DNA of 64,000 nt from Calothrix sp. NIES-4105 (GCF_002368415.1 NZ_AP018290.1:1305470-1369469); one strand, 5' to 3'; numbered from the stretch's first letter, positions 1 to 7,987 are shown. Numbers and translations: made by a program. Notes: generated by a model not told the origin, from the letters alone.

Positions 1-153
1 AAGGACGATTTGGGAAACTAAGTTATTAATGGCATTCGCATCAGCAATGCGGCTAGCAACTTCCCCACTAGGCGGTCCTTCAAAATAGGATAAAGGCAAA
101 TGTAACAGCTTGCGTCCGTATTCTAAAATTAGTCCTTGGTTTAGATTTTTTGT
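1..153 (-). pseudogene. Fragment of peptidase-type (bacteriocin) ABC exporter, transmembrane region
   Basis: Read on the minus strand, 51 codons are open from position 153 to the left edge and spell a stretch typical of the transmembrane domain of double-glycine-peptide ABC exporters (C39 peptidase/TMD/ATPase proteins): around residues 14-40 there is GRKLLHLPLSYFEG followed by PPSGEVASRIADANAI. An in-frame TAA lies at 154-156 and no start codon or N-terminal peptidase domain is found to its right, so the 5' part is missing or broken. The frame runs out of the window on the left, so the ATPase part may survive there. The family assignment rests on one conserved segment. It lies 2.3 kb from three double-glycine peptide genes, which suggests a decayed exporter of that class, but a direct link is inference. 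Confidence 0.55.
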
Positions 154-420
154 TTATACGCTTCAGCAGGAATTTTTTTTAGATAAGTTTTGTTTTAGTG
201 CGTACAATTTGAGAATACGCGCAAAAATTTGTATCAAAGGCGCCTTCTTTAGCCAGAGCAATAGTTTATTTTACAGTGGTTGTCTTTTAATGTTTCTGAA
301 CTGGCACAGCAACTAGGTTGGCAACGAACTCAATTATTAGCTTACATTGTCAGGTAGTTGCCACCTGGTTTAATCGATTTCAACAATGTTTCGGGGCACG
401 TGTTATTTTTAAATCAACAT

Positions 421-450
421 TGTAGAGACGCGATATATCGCGTCTCTACA
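421..450. repeat. 30-bp perfect palindrome (TAGAGACGCGAT family)
   Basis: The 30 bases are their own reverse complement, with outer arm TGTAGAGACGCGA. Related palindromes occur at 51604-51632 and 57165-57192. It sits just after the stop of glgA and may serve as a transcript-end hairpin; there is no T tract. Confidence 0.8.
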
Positions 451-455
451 TGTCT

Positions 456-1934
456 TTACCATTTATGGCGGATGGTATCGTATATTTCTATATACTTATC
501 GCCAGGATGATTCCATGAGTAGTCACACTGCATTCCTTGAATGGCTAACTGACGGAATAGTTCAGGACTGATATTATATAAATCAATCGCGCGTCCCATT
601 GCTGATTCTAAAGCGTAGTTATCTAATTCAAAAAATACAAAGCCGTTGCGTGTTTCTTTGGTGTGCATTTGGTCGTAGTCCCAGTCGAATACTGTGTTGA
701 CTAATCCACCAACACCTCGAACAATAGGAACTGTGCCATATTTTAGACCGATGATTTGCGTTAGTCCACATGGTTCATAGTTACTAGGAACAACAATCAT
801 ATCGGCGCCTGCATATATAAGGTGCGATAATTCTTCGTTGAATCCTAATTCAATATGTACATCGGGGTTTTCAGCGAGGAAAGATTGTTCGTGAACGAAC
901 CAACTATTAATACTTGGTTCAGTGGCAGCACCTAACAAAACAAATTGGGCACCGCGTTCAAGGGCATGATAAATTGCATGGTGAACCAAATGTACGCCTT
1001 TTTGAGCATCAAGGCGCCCAATATAAGCAATTAAGGGTTTATCGCTATCACCTATCTTCAATCGCTCGCGTAAAGCCTTTTTATTATATTGTTTTTGTTC
1101 AAATTCTTCTGTTGTGTAGTGGAAAGGAATATACTTATCAGTTTCTGGGTTCCAAAATTCAAAGTCAATACCGTTAAGAACTCCTTGGAACTTATCGCGA
1201 TGTAAGTATAAAGTATGTCCTAACCCACAACTAATCTCAGTATGCTGGGCTTCCCAAGCATGATGTGGTGATACAGTAGTGACAGCATTCGAGTAAACAA
1301 TACCCGCTTTCATCATGTTTAACACGAACGGGTTAAAATTATCCTGTAACTTATCAGGCTGGTAGTAATACTCAGGACGGTTTAAACCAGTTGCCTCCAA
1401 AACCTCGTTTCCACATATACCTTGGTGCTTGAAATTGTGGATAGTATAGCAAACACGCTGGAATTCCATGCCGTTGTACTTATATATCTCGTACAACATT
1501 ACAGGTAGTAACCCAGTTTGCCAATCGTGACAGTGGATAATATCAGGGCACTTATTGCTTTGCTGTAAGAACTGTAAAGCTGCTTTACTAAAGAAAGCAA
1601 ACCGCATATTGTCGTCATTGCACCCGTAGTAACACCCGCGATGGAAGAAATTATCCTCTGAATGGGGTTCGATAAAGAAACAAACTCGACCATGCACCCA
1701 ACCACAATATACAGAGCAATGAATTCGTCCACCATACCAAGGCACCCAGAGTTCGCGGTAGGCATCATGTAATCCCCATATATGGTCATAGCGCATACAG
1801 TCATACATGGGAAGAATCAATTCGACACAATGTCCCTTGTTCTCTAACTCCCTACTCAGTCCGTACACGACATCGCCTAAGCCACCTGCCTTAATTACAG
1901 GCGCACACTCTGAGGCTATTTGTACGATGTACAT
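456..1934 (-). CDS. glgA: Glycogen synthase (ADP-glucose:glycogen glucosyltransferase)
   Basis: A GT5 retaining glycosyltransferase that transfers glucose from ADP-glucose to the non-reducing ends of alpha-1,4-glucan in the cytoplasm. The 492-residue length is normal. The N-terminal KAGGLGD motif (residues 15-21) binds the ADP-glucose phosphate; the C-terminal Rossmann domain carries IGRLDAQKG and the EPCGLTQIIGLKYG segment with the conserved E-x7-E type site. It begins at ATG 1934. Cyanobacteria often carry two glgA paralogues; the sequence alone does not show which this is. Phosphoglucomutase, alpha-amylase and a debranching enzyme lie in the same window, but none is co-transcribed with it. 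The gene runs toward the palindrome at 421-450. Confidence 0.95.
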   Translation of the reverse strand: MYIVQIASECAPVIKAGGLGDVVYGLSRELENKGHCVELILPMYDCMRYDHIWGLHDAYRELWVPWYGGRIHCSVYCGWVHGRVCFFIEPHSEDNFFHRGCYYGCNDDNMRFAFFSKAALQFLQQSNKCPDIIHCHDWQTGLLPVMLYEIYKYNGMEFQRVCYTIHNFKHQGICGNEVLEATGLNRPEYYYQPDKLQDNFNPFVLNMMKAGIVYSNAVTTVSPHHAWEAQHTEISCGLGHTLYLHRDKFQGVLNGIDFEFWNPETDKYIPFHYTTEEFEQKQYNKKALRERLKIGDSDKPLIAYIGRLDAQKGVHLVHHAIYHALERGAQFVLLGAATEPSINSWFVHEQSFLAENPDVHIELGFNEELSHLIYAGADMIVVPSNYEPCGLTQIIGLKYGTVPIVRGVGGLVNTVFDWDYDQMHTKETRNGFVFFELDNYALESAMGRAIDLYNISPELFRQLAIQGMQCDYSWNHPGDKYIEIYDTIRHKW

Positions 1935-2308
1935 TCTTTACCCCCCGGTTAATAAAAATTAATCTTATCCATCTTCTAAAGTATATTCAAGATGTACTTT
2001 AGAGCAAAATATTTTCGTGGCGCCATTTTCACTTCCGAAGCGTATCGTATCTAGGTGCCTACCCACGTCACTTAGATTCCCGACTTCTTAAATAAGTCGG
2101 GAATCTGGAAATCTCCAACTTTAGTATGACTCTTTTCGATGGAGTCAGGCGCTTCTATATCCGAACTTTCTCCCGATACCAAAGCGAAAGCAAAATTCAT
2201 AGTATGTACACATGAAAGGAAAACAAACGCAGCCAAACAAATTCAACACTGCAATCTTCTTTCAGAAACTCTCAAATTCAACAATTACACAGTAAAGGAG
2301 ATTAAAAA
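1935..2308. other. Intergenic region between glgA and the peptide genes
   Basis: Divergent spacer of 374 bases that should hold the glgA promoter (leftward) and the peptide-cluster promoter (rightward). The only clear structure is a hairpin at 2074-2106 with 13-base perfect arms (AGATTCCCGACTT) and a 7-base loop, which resembles dispersed repeats of filamentous cyanobacteria. A short open frame at 2139-2354 overlaps the first peptide gene and lacks support. Confidence 0.6.
2074..2106. repeat. Hairpin with 13-bp perfect arms
   Basis: Arms AGATTCCCGACTT (2074-2086) and its reverse complement (2094-2106) enclose CTTAAAT. There is no adjacent T run, so it is more likely a dispersed palindromic repeat than a terminator, although it could form in RNA upstream of the peptide genes. 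Confidence 0.7.
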
Positions 2309-2560
2309 ATGTCTAACGAAGTTAATCAAATGGAAGCAATTGAATTATCACTAGATGAACTTGATAACGTTGCAGGTGGTTTATCTTTGATTCTAGGCGA
2401 TATAGGTGGTTTTGCGTCAAGCGCCAACAATAGTTTTTATCAAAAAACTTTGAATGTTGCTCAACAAACTTTTGCAGGTCCTAATGGTAGCTATACTGCC
2501 TCATTATTCAACTTGCAAGAAACAGCATCAACTGCTGGTCAAAATATTGCTATCAGCTAA
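2309..2560 (+). CDS. Double-glycine-leader secreted peptide 1
   Basis: An 83-residue precursor-like protein. Residues 1-24 form a leader with the ELSLDELDNVAGG pattern (hydrophobic heptad positions ending in GG) recognised by C39 peptidase ABC exporters; the predicted core is 59 residues, rich in Gly, Ser, Asn and Ala and without Cys. AAGGAG about 9 bases before the ATG fixes the start. It is the most divergent of three tandem copies: the core shares the GDIGGFAS and QQTFAGPNGS segments with the next two. It resembles cyanobacterial putative-bacteriocin families with VAGG leaders (possibly the so-called CTB family, an uncertain recollection). No modification enzyme is next to it, so an unmodified class II-type peptide, bacteriocin or signal, is the simplest reading. 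Function is unproven. Confidence 0.85.
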   Translation: MSNEVNQMEAIELSLDELDNVAGGLSLILGDIGGFASSANNSFYQKTLNVAQQTFAGPNGSYTASLFNLQETASTAGQNIAIS

Positions 2561-2661
2561 GTAAATATAAAAATTTAATTAGGTGCATTAACTATATATT
2601 TGGCGCAAAAAATTTAAACCTTAAGACAACACAAATCGTTCAAAACAATGGAGTCAATGTT

Positions 2662-2910
2662 ATGTCAAACGAAATGAATACCAACGCAGTAGAACTTTCC
2701 TTAGATGAACTCGATACCGTTGCAGGTGGTTTATCTATCAGCTTAGGTGATATTGGTGGGTTTGCATCGGATGCATCAAACAGCTTTTCGCAAAAGAACT
2801 TAGCTGTTGGTCAGCAAACTTTTGCAGGTCCTAATGGTAGCGGAACCGCTTCTGTAACTCAGTTACAAAGTATTTTTAGCAACGCAGGTCAAGCTATTGC
2901 TGCCAAGTAA
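2662..2910 (+). CDS. Double-glycine-leader secreted peptide 2
   Basis: An 82-residue protein with a 23-residue leader ending ELDTVAGG and a 59-residue Gly/Ser/Asn-rich core identical in amino acids to that of peptide 3. GGAG lies about 9 bases before the ATG. The coding sequence from AVELSL to the stop differs from peptide 3 at only four bases, all synonymous. The core contains no Cys, Trp or Tyr, which argues against disulfide- or lanthionine-type bacteriocins. It is spaced 101 bases from copy 1 and 90 bases from copy 3, in the same direction, probably as one transcript ending at the terminator at 3445-3475. Export by a C39-type ABC transporter is expected from the leader; none is intact in the window. 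Confidence 0.85.
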   Translation: MSNEMNTNAVELSLDELDTVAGGLSISLGDIGGFASDASNSFSQKNLAVGQQTFAGPNGSGTASVTQLQSIFSNAGQAIAAK

Positions 2911-3000
2911 TTAATTTTCAACCAGGCGCCTGCTTACCCCAAAACACAAAATCTTCATTTCTTCCAAATACATAACTACACAATTTCAGGAGTAAATATC

Positions 3001-3240
3001 ATGTTAAACGAAAACGCAGTAGAACTTTCCTTAGATGAACTCGATACCGTTGCAGGTGGTTTATCTATCAGCTTAGGTGATATTGGTGGGTTTGCATCGG
3101 ATGCATCAAACAGCTTTTCGCAAAAGAACTTAGCTGTTGGTCAGCAAACTTTTGCAGGTCCTAATGGTAGCGGAACAGCTTCTGTAACTCAGTTACAAAG
3201 TATTTTCAGCAACGCAGGTCAAGCGATTGCTGCGAAGTAA
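3001..3240 (+). CDS. Double-glycine-leader secreted peptide 3
   Basis: A 79-residue protein with a shortened 20-residue leader (MLNENAVELSL then DELDTVAGG) and a core identical to that of peptide 2. AGGAG lies about 8 bases before the ATG. The near identity to copy 2, extending a few bases past the stop codon (TTAATTTT), marks a recent tandem duplication, while the upstream regions and leader N-termini differ. The last gene of the peptide cluster; it is followed by a small inverted-repeat element and then a strong terminator. Function unknown; a secreted bacteriocin-like or signalling peptide is inferred from the leader. Confidence 0.85.
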   Translation: MLNENAVELSLDELDTVAGGLSISLGDIGGFASDASNSFSQKNLAVGQQTFAGPNGSGTASVTQLQSIFSNAGQAIAAK

Positions 3241-3255
3241 TTAATTTTCTTAGAG

Positions 3256-3383
3256 TCAGGACTTACGCAACCGGCACATTAAAAGCGTAGGGTGTGTGAC
3301 GCCGACTCGGAATTTGGACGTAACTATAAGACTTGTAGCCAGATCGCACCAGCGAGGTTTTGTGACAATATCGTAAGTCCTGA
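3256..3383. mobile_element. MITE-like element with 12-bp terminal inverted repeats
   Basis: TCAGGACTTACG (3256-3267) and CGTAAGTCCTGA (3372-3383) are perfect inverted ends of a 128-bp non-coding segment, flanked on both sides by GAG, which may be a 3-bp target duplication. The interior has no open frame. The end sequence is of the kind dispersed in filamentous cyanobacterial genomes. It separates the peptide genes from their terminator. Confidence 0.65.
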
Positions 3384-3444
3384 GAGTTTGGAAAGTTTAC
3401 CTTCACACACATTTAAACTTTATAACTAAATAGTCAAATAAAAG

Positions 3445-3475
3445 TGACTGAGAAAATAATCTCAGTCATTTTTTT
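3445..3475 (+). terminator. Rho-independent terminator of the peptide cluster
   Basis: A perfect 9-bp stem (TGACTGAGA / TCTCAGTCA) with an AAATAA loop is followed at once by seven T. It lies 205 bases after the last peptide gene and before parA. Confidence 0.85.
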
Positions 3476-3624
3476 ATTTCTGCTTATAAAACTTAGATTA
3501 GATTTTCTGATCAAAACAAAATTTTGAGGTTTGATTGCAAAATTATTACTAAATTCAGTTGTAATATATTCCATCGAGCGGTACAATCTCACTTTGTCTA
3601 ATGCAAATGTTCTAAGCAAAAAAA

Positions 3625-4392
3625 GTGACCACAACTCGCATTCTGGCTTTATTTAATCAAAGTGGAGGCGTTGGTAAAACGAGTTTAACTATGAACTTGG
3701 GTTATCACCTTGCACAAAGGAAAAAAAACCGTGTCCTACTTGTAGACATGGATCCCCAGGCAAGTCTAACTACTTTCATGGGATTAGACCCTGATTCTTT
3801 AAACAAAACTGTATATGATGCAATTGTTGCAGAGGAAGATTTACCAATACATTCTGAACTTATTCACAATATGGCACTGGCGCCTGCTAATATCAACTTG
3901 AGTGCAGCAGAACTTGAGTTAGTTTCTGCTTTGATGCGGGAAATGCGTCTAAAAAATGCATTGGCGCCGATTTTAGATAATTACGATTACGTTTTAATCG
4001 ATTGTCCGCCATCTTTGGGTATTTTGAGCGTAATTAGTTTAGTTGCAGCTACTCACGTGTTAGTCCCTATTCAGTGTCAATTTAAATCATTTCAGGGAAC
4101 AGATTTATTGCTTAAAACAGTTGCTGCATTAAAAAAAGGCGCCAATAGACAATTAGCTATTGCCGGATTCATTCCAACAATGTATGATTCCCGTACTGCT
4201 CAAGAAAGCAGAACTAGTAAAGCAATATTAGAACAGTTATCACCTCTTGCTACGGTCTTTGACCCGATACCCAAAACAATTGCATTTGCCGATGCTAGTG
4301 AAGCACGACTACCTATTGCTTTGTCTAGTCCTAAAAATCCAGCCGTTGAAGTTCTCAAGAAAACAGCATCTAAATTAGAGAAGCTAAAGTGA
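3625..4392 (+). CDS. ParA-family partition ATPase
   Basis: A 255-residue deviant-Walker ATPase of the ParA/Soj group, expected to move or position DNA with a ParB partner by ATP-dependent nucleoid binding. Walker A is at about residues 11-20 (NQSGGVGKTS), Walker A' at VDMDPQAS, Walker B at LIDCPPSLG. The signature lysine of the usual KGGVGKT is a Ser here, as I recall for a cyanobacterial subgroup. The start is GTG at 3625; an upstream ATG frame is closed by TAA. Its stop overlaps the GTG start of the ParB gene (GTGA), so the two are translationally coupled. ParAB pairs of this type are common on cyanobacterial plasmids, so it may come from plasmid integration, though all neighbours look chromosomal. 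Confidence 0.88.
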   Translation: MTTTRILALFNQSGGVGKTSLTMNLGYHLAQRKKNRVLLVDMDPQASLTTFMGLDPDSLNKTVYDAIVAEEDLPIHSELIHNMALAPANINLSAAELELVSALMREMRLKNALAPILDNYDYVLIDCPPSLGILSVISLVAATHVLVPIQCQFKSFQGTDLLLKTVAALKKGANRQLAIAGFIPTMYDSRTAQESRTSKAILEQLSPLATVFDPIPKTIAFADASEARLPIALSSPKNPAVEVLKKTASKLEKLK

Positions 4393-5360
4393 AAACCAAA
4401 AAAGAACTACCCTACACAAGTCAACTAAAAGGAGTAGCCGCTTTACTCGGCAACCCAAGTGATGACTATAATGATGAACGCGAGAGTGTGGCACCTTCGA
4501 GCGTCCCTATTTCTCTCATTAATTTGCCAGCTTCCCAACCGAGACATTATTTTGATGAGCAAAAATTATATGAACTTGCTCGTTCAATTGAAAAATTTGG
4601 TGTTCTCGAACCATTATTAGTTAGACCGCTAGCTGGCAACAGATACGAACTGATTTCTGGAGAACGGCGGTTACGCGCGTCTAAAATTGCCGAACTAACA
4701 GAAGTTCCTGTTAATATTCTTGATTTAGACGATTATACAACCGCTCAAGTCCGCTTAGTTGAAAACTTACAGCGCGAAGACCTCAACCCAGTAGAAGAGG
4801 CGAGTGCGATTATTTCACTTCTCGCAATACAACTTCACAAAACAGAAAGTGAAATCACAAGCCACTTCTATAAAATGCGTAACGTATGTGACAGAGGCGA
4901 CGATTCCCAGAAGGAAAACGTTTTCTCCCAACCTGAGACTATTGCAATTCAAGAACTATTCAAAGCTATAGGGCGCCTGACATGGGAATCATTCATTAAA
5001 ATTCGCTTGCCACTGCTGAATTTACCAGATGACGTATTAAAAATACTCAGTAGTGGACAATTAGAATATACAAAAGCACTGGCAATATCAAGGGTGAAAG
5101 ACTCAGAACAACGTACAAAGTTATTAGAAAAAGCAGTTGCCGAAGATTTATCTTTGTCAGCGATAAAAAATTTGATTCGAGAAATATCGGCGCCGCTAAC
5201 AAGCAATAATGAAGCAGCAACTCTCAAAGAACGCTATAAAAGTCTCTCAAGCCAATTTCTCAAAGCTAAATTGTGGGATAACCCCAAAAAGCGTAAGCAA
5301 CTAGAAAAAATGCTTGCGACTATCGAAACGATGCTGAATGAAGAAATTAGCAACGGATAA
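4389..5360 (+). CDS. ParB/RepB/Spo0J-family partition protein
   Basis: A 323-residue CTP/DNA-binding partition protein. The N-terminal ParB/Srx-like domain has GERRLRAS near residue 93 and LVENLQREDLNPVEEA near residues 121-136, which form the nucleotide-binding pocket in this family. A central helical region (about 150-265) would hold the HTH that reads parS, and the C-terminus (KERYKSL to the end) is helical and probably dimerises. It starts at GTG overlapping the parA stop. The last codons and stop lie inside the left inverted repeat of the 5347-5451 element, so the natural C-terminus may have been changed by that insertion. No parS-like repeat was recognised. Confidence 0.87.
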   Translation: MKTKKELPYTSQLKGVAALLGNPSDDYNDERESVAPSSVPISLINLPASQPRHYFDEQKLYELARSIEKFGVLEPLLVRPLAGNRYELISGERRLRASKIAELTEVPVNILDLDDYTTAQVRLVENLQREDLNPVEEASAIISLLAIQLHKTESEITSHFYKMRNVCDRGDDSQKENVFSQPETIAIQELFKAIGRLTWESFIKIRLPLLNLPDDVLKILSSGQLEYTKALAISRVKDSEQRTKLLEKAVAEDLSLSAIKNLIREISAPLTSNNEAATLKERYKSLSSQFLKAKLWDNPKKRKQLEKMLATIETMLNEEISNG

Positions 5361-5451
5361 AACGGATGTAGCGGATGGGTTATTTTATAGAACAGAGATT
5401 TGTTTGTAACAGATAACTTATCCGTTACATCCTAGAGTCATCCGTTGCTAA
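5347..5451. repeat. Small element with 12-bp inverted ends overlapping the parB stop
   Basis: TTAGCAACGGAT (5347-5358) and ATCCGTTGCTAA (5440-5451) are perfect inverted ends enclosing further CGGAT/ATCCG copies. The right 80 bases recur at 6249-6330. Non-coding. It may be a MITE or a structured 3' region for parB. Confidence 0.65.
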
Positions 5452-5460
5452 TAATCTACC
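5379..5460. repeat. Direct repeat, copy 1 (82 bp)
   Basis: Matches 6249-6330 with five mismatches (77 of 82 by eye). The two copies flank the toxin-antitoxin pair at 870-bp spacing. Confidence 0.8.
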
Positions 5461-5488
5461 TCTTGTTTAAATGCTACGGGCAGATTGT

Positions 5489-5827
5489 TTAACCTAAAAT
5501 AGTTTTTAATAAGTTTTGTAAAGCTTGATAGTCAGGTTCTTCAATCCGCCCTAACTTTTTTATCACAAGTTTTACATCAAGAGTTGTTAGAACTGATTTA
5601 ATAATAGAAGGCTTAATTAAACCAGAATTTTTCCAGTTAGTAATTGTCATTTCCCCAAAAGAGCTTGCTGGGTTTGCCTGACTAGTAACACCAATTAGTA
5701 TTAAATCTAAGCGCTGAAGATGATAATTAGCAGAACTCACAACAATAGCTGGACACTGTTTCGTAGAAGTCTGGTCGGTGAAAGGGAAAGGCACTAAAAC
5801 AACATCACCAAATTCATAATTTGTCAT
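5489..5827 (-). CDS. PemK/MazF-family toxin (mRNA interferase-like)
   Basis: The family cleaves mRNA as the toxin of type II modules. From the chosen ATG at 5827 the protein has 112 residues, the usual size, beginning MTNYEFGDVVLVPFPFTDQT, with the G-D-V-V-L-V-P-F-P-F-T/S-D pattern and KQCPAIVVSS typical of PemK. The frame is open further upstream to 5893, but that part is the antitoxin read in another frame; the chosen start overlaps the antitoxin stop by 14 bases, as expected for a coupled pair. The Arg of the usual KxRPAIV is replaced by Cys. The pair sits between the direct repeats at 5379 and 6249. Activity is untested. Confidence 0.85.
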   Translation of the reverse strand: MTNYEFGDVVLVPFPFTDQTSTKQCPAIVVSSANYHLQRLDLILIGVTSQANPASSFGEMTITNWKNSGLIKPSIIKSVLTTLDVKLVIKKLGRIEEPDYQALQNLLKTILG

Positions 5828-6032
5828 ACTGTGCGTCATCAGGATTATCCCAAATTTTTTGGAAGGCGGCCTCAGAAAGCTTTGAGAAAGCAAAAGTTAT
5901 GTCATGGTCTACATCTAGGCTATTTTCTGTATCAAGAGAGTCAATAAATTCTTCAACTTGCAACATCTGTTCAGGGAACAATCGGCGAATTTTCTCAATT
6001 ACTCTTTGTTCAATTGTACTATTAGTTTGCAT
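5814..6032 (-). CDS. Antitoxin of the PemK-type module
   Basis: A 72-residue protein upstream of and overlapping the toxin gene, the usual antitoxin-first order. The N-terminal half (IEQRVIEKIRRLFPEQ) is helical and probably dimerising or DNA-binding, then QVEEFIDSL as in DUF2281-like antitoxins; the acidic C-terminus (AAFQKIWDNPDDAQYDKL) fits an intrinsically disordered toxin-binding tail, and FQKIWDNPDDAxYD is typical of antitoxins paired with PemK. It starts at ATG 6032. Likely autorepresses its operon with the toxin, by family analogy. Confidence 0.82.
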   Translation of the reverse strand: MQTNSTIEQRVIEKIRRLFPEQMLQVEEFIDSLDTENSLDVDHDITFAFSKLSEAAFQKIWDNPDDAQYDKL

Positions 6033-6505
6033 TCTTAAAATTATCCTTCCAAAAATACACTATTATTGTACTACCTGAGAGCATCCGAAGCTTGACAATA
6101 CTTACGCATGAAAACATAGAAACCTGGTTTCTTAGAACTTGTGTGTATAGATGGGTTATCTCACATCTTGAAATTTTGCTAAAAACTCCTAATCTTTCGT
6201 TCATAAGCCCGGTTTATTTGGGCTTGTTAAGAATGCGACAAGATATAAGTTATTTTATAGAACAGAGATTTGTTCGTAACAGATAACCTATCCGTTACAT
6301 CCTAGAGTCATCCGTTGCCAGGAATCTACCTTAAGATAGTAAGCACAATTACTTAACCCTCCTCAAGATAGTAATTCAAATTAACTAAAGACTGATTACA
6401 TAATTCTTAACAAAAATACATAATGTGGCTTAACAGCAGTACTCAAGCGGCATTTAATGCATATCCTGCTTTACTACTACTTAATTGATTAAATAATTTA
6501 AAACT
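6033..6505. other. Intergenic region upstream of alpha-amylase
   Basis: 473 bases without a credible gene. It contains the second direct-repeat copy (6249-6330) and a small inverted repeat AAGCCC/GGGCTT at 6205-6225. Short open frames on either strand have no codon or family support. It should hold the promoters of the toxin-antitoxin pair and of the amylase. Confidence 0.6.
6249..6330. repeat. Direct repeat, copy 2 (82 bp)
   Basis: Same sequence as 5379-5460 with five mismatches; here the left inverted end of the parent element is missing. The pair brackets the PemK toxin-antitoxin genes. Confidence 0.8.
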
Positions 6506-7987
6506 ATGACCGCAGTAAATGGTGTGATGATGCAATACTTCCACTGGTATATTCCAGAGGATGGTAGTTTATGGAAACAAGTAGCTGAAAATGCAGAAGA
6601 ATTGGCAAAACTTGGTGTAACCTCGCTCTGGCTACCCCCAGCTTATAAAGGTACAGGTGGTGGAATGGACGTTGGTTATGGCGTTTATGATTTATTTGAT
6701 TTAGGCGAGTTTGACCAAAAAGGGTCGGTACGTACAAAATACGGTACTAAGGAAGAGTATTTGCACGCGATTAAAACTGCCCAAAAAGCAGGTATTAGAA
6801 TATATGCCGATGCCGTATTTAATCATAAAATGGGCGCCGACCAAGAGGAAGAAGCCGAAGCAACACCTTTTAATCCCGATAACCGTGGTGATGTAGTAGG
6901 GGAATATCAAAAAATTAAAGCTTGGACACATTTTACTTTCCCTGGTCGTGATGGTAAATATTCCAGCATGGAATGGCATTGGTGGCACTTTGATGCAATC
7001 GATTACAATGCCTATAACGGGGAAGCAAACGCAATTTATTTACTTAGAGATAAACAGTTTGATCACAACGTTGATTTAGAAAAAGGTAATTTTGACTATT
7101 TAATGGGTTGTGACTTAGATATGGAACACCCAGAAGTCAGCGGAGAGTTAAAATACTGGGGTGAATGGTATTTAGACACAACTGGTGTTGATGGTTTCCG
7201 CTTTGATGCCGTAAAACATGTATCCTCACACTTCTTTTTAGAATGGTTGGAACATGTCCGCAATTACGTTCAACGCGAAGTTTTTGCAGTTGGTGAATAT
7301 TGGTCTTATAATGTCGAGGCTTTACACCACTTTATTACTGTCACTAAAGGTAAAGTAACATTATTTGACGCTCCTCTTCATTACAACTTCCACGTTGCTA
7401 GTAAGTCCGGTAATAACTACGATTTACGAACAATTTTCGACAATACTTTAGTACAGCACCAACCAACTTTAGCTGTTACTTTAGTAGATAACCATGATTC
7501 TCAACCTTTACAGTCTTTAGAGTCAGTCGTTGAAGCTTGGTTTAAACCTTTGGGTTATGCATTAATCTTGCTACGACGCGATGGGTATCCATGTATATTT
7601 TACCCTGACTACTACGGCGCCCACTATAAAGACTATGGGAATGACGGTGGTGAGTACGAAATTTGGATAGATAGTCATAAATGGCTAATTGACAAATTCT
7701 TATTCGTGCGTCAAACTTACGCATACGGCGACCAGTATGATTACTTTGACCATGCAAATACAATTGGTTGGACTAGACTAGGTGACGAAGAACATCCTGG
7801 TGGAATGGCAGTTGTACTCAGTAACGGTAGTGATGGTAGTAAGTATATGGAAGTTGGACAACCCAACCGTACTTATATAGACATTACCGAGCATATCAAC
7901 GAACCAATTACAACAAACGAACAAGGTTGGGCAGACTTCCGTTGTAATGCTGGTTCCGTCTCTGTATGGGTTCCTCAAGACGCATAA
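6506..7987 (+). CDS. amyA: Cytoplasmic alpha-amylase (GH13)
   Basis: Endo-hydrolase of alpha-1,4-glucosidic bonds in glycogen or maltodextrin. The 493-residue protein has no signal peptide and looks like the liquefying/cytoplasmic GH13_5 amylases. Conserved regions in order: DAVFNHK near residue 102, GFRFDAVKH near 230 with the Asp nucleophile, VGEYW near 264 with the acid/base Glu, and VDNHDSQ near 331 with the third Asp. The C-terminal beta domain ends SVSVWVP. It starts at ATG 6506 with no obvious Shine-Dalgarno, as is common here. It is monocistronic; with phosphoglucomutase, debranching enzyme and GlgA it suggests local clustering of storage-glucan genes. Confidence 0.93.
   Translation: MTAVNGVMMQYFHWYIPEDGSLWKQVAENAEELAKLGVTSLWLPPAYKGTGGGMDVGYGVYDLFDLGEFDQKGSVRTKYGTKEEYLHAIKTAQKAGIRIYADAVFNHKMGADQEEEAEATPFNPDNRGDVVGEYQKIKAWTHFTFPGRDGKYSSMEWHWWHFDAIDYNAYNGEANAIYLLRDKQFDHNVDLEKGNFDYLMGCDLDMEHPEVSGELKYWGEWYLDTTGVDGFRFDAVKHVSSHFFLEWLEHVRNYVQREVFAVGEYWSYNVEALHHFITVTKGKVTLFDAPLHYNFHVASKSGNNYDLRTIFDNTLVQHQPTLAVTLVDNHDSQPLQSLESVVEAWFKPLGYALILLRRDGYPCIFYPDYYGAHYKDYGNDGGEYEIWIDSHKWLIDKFLFVRQTYAYGDQYDYFDHANTIGWTRLGDEEHPGGMAVVLSNGSDGSKYMEVGQPNRTYIDITEHINEPITTNEQGWADFRCNAGSVSVWVPQDA

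Noticed and set aside
110-360. Plus-strand frames between the ABC fragment and glgA, one ending in QWLSFNVSELAQQLGW
   Set aside because: Only about 30 codons lie between stops; possibly a remnant but not assignable.
2139-2354. 71-residue frame before the first peptide gene
   Set aside because: Overlaps the supported peptide gene in another frame, with no ribosome site or family.
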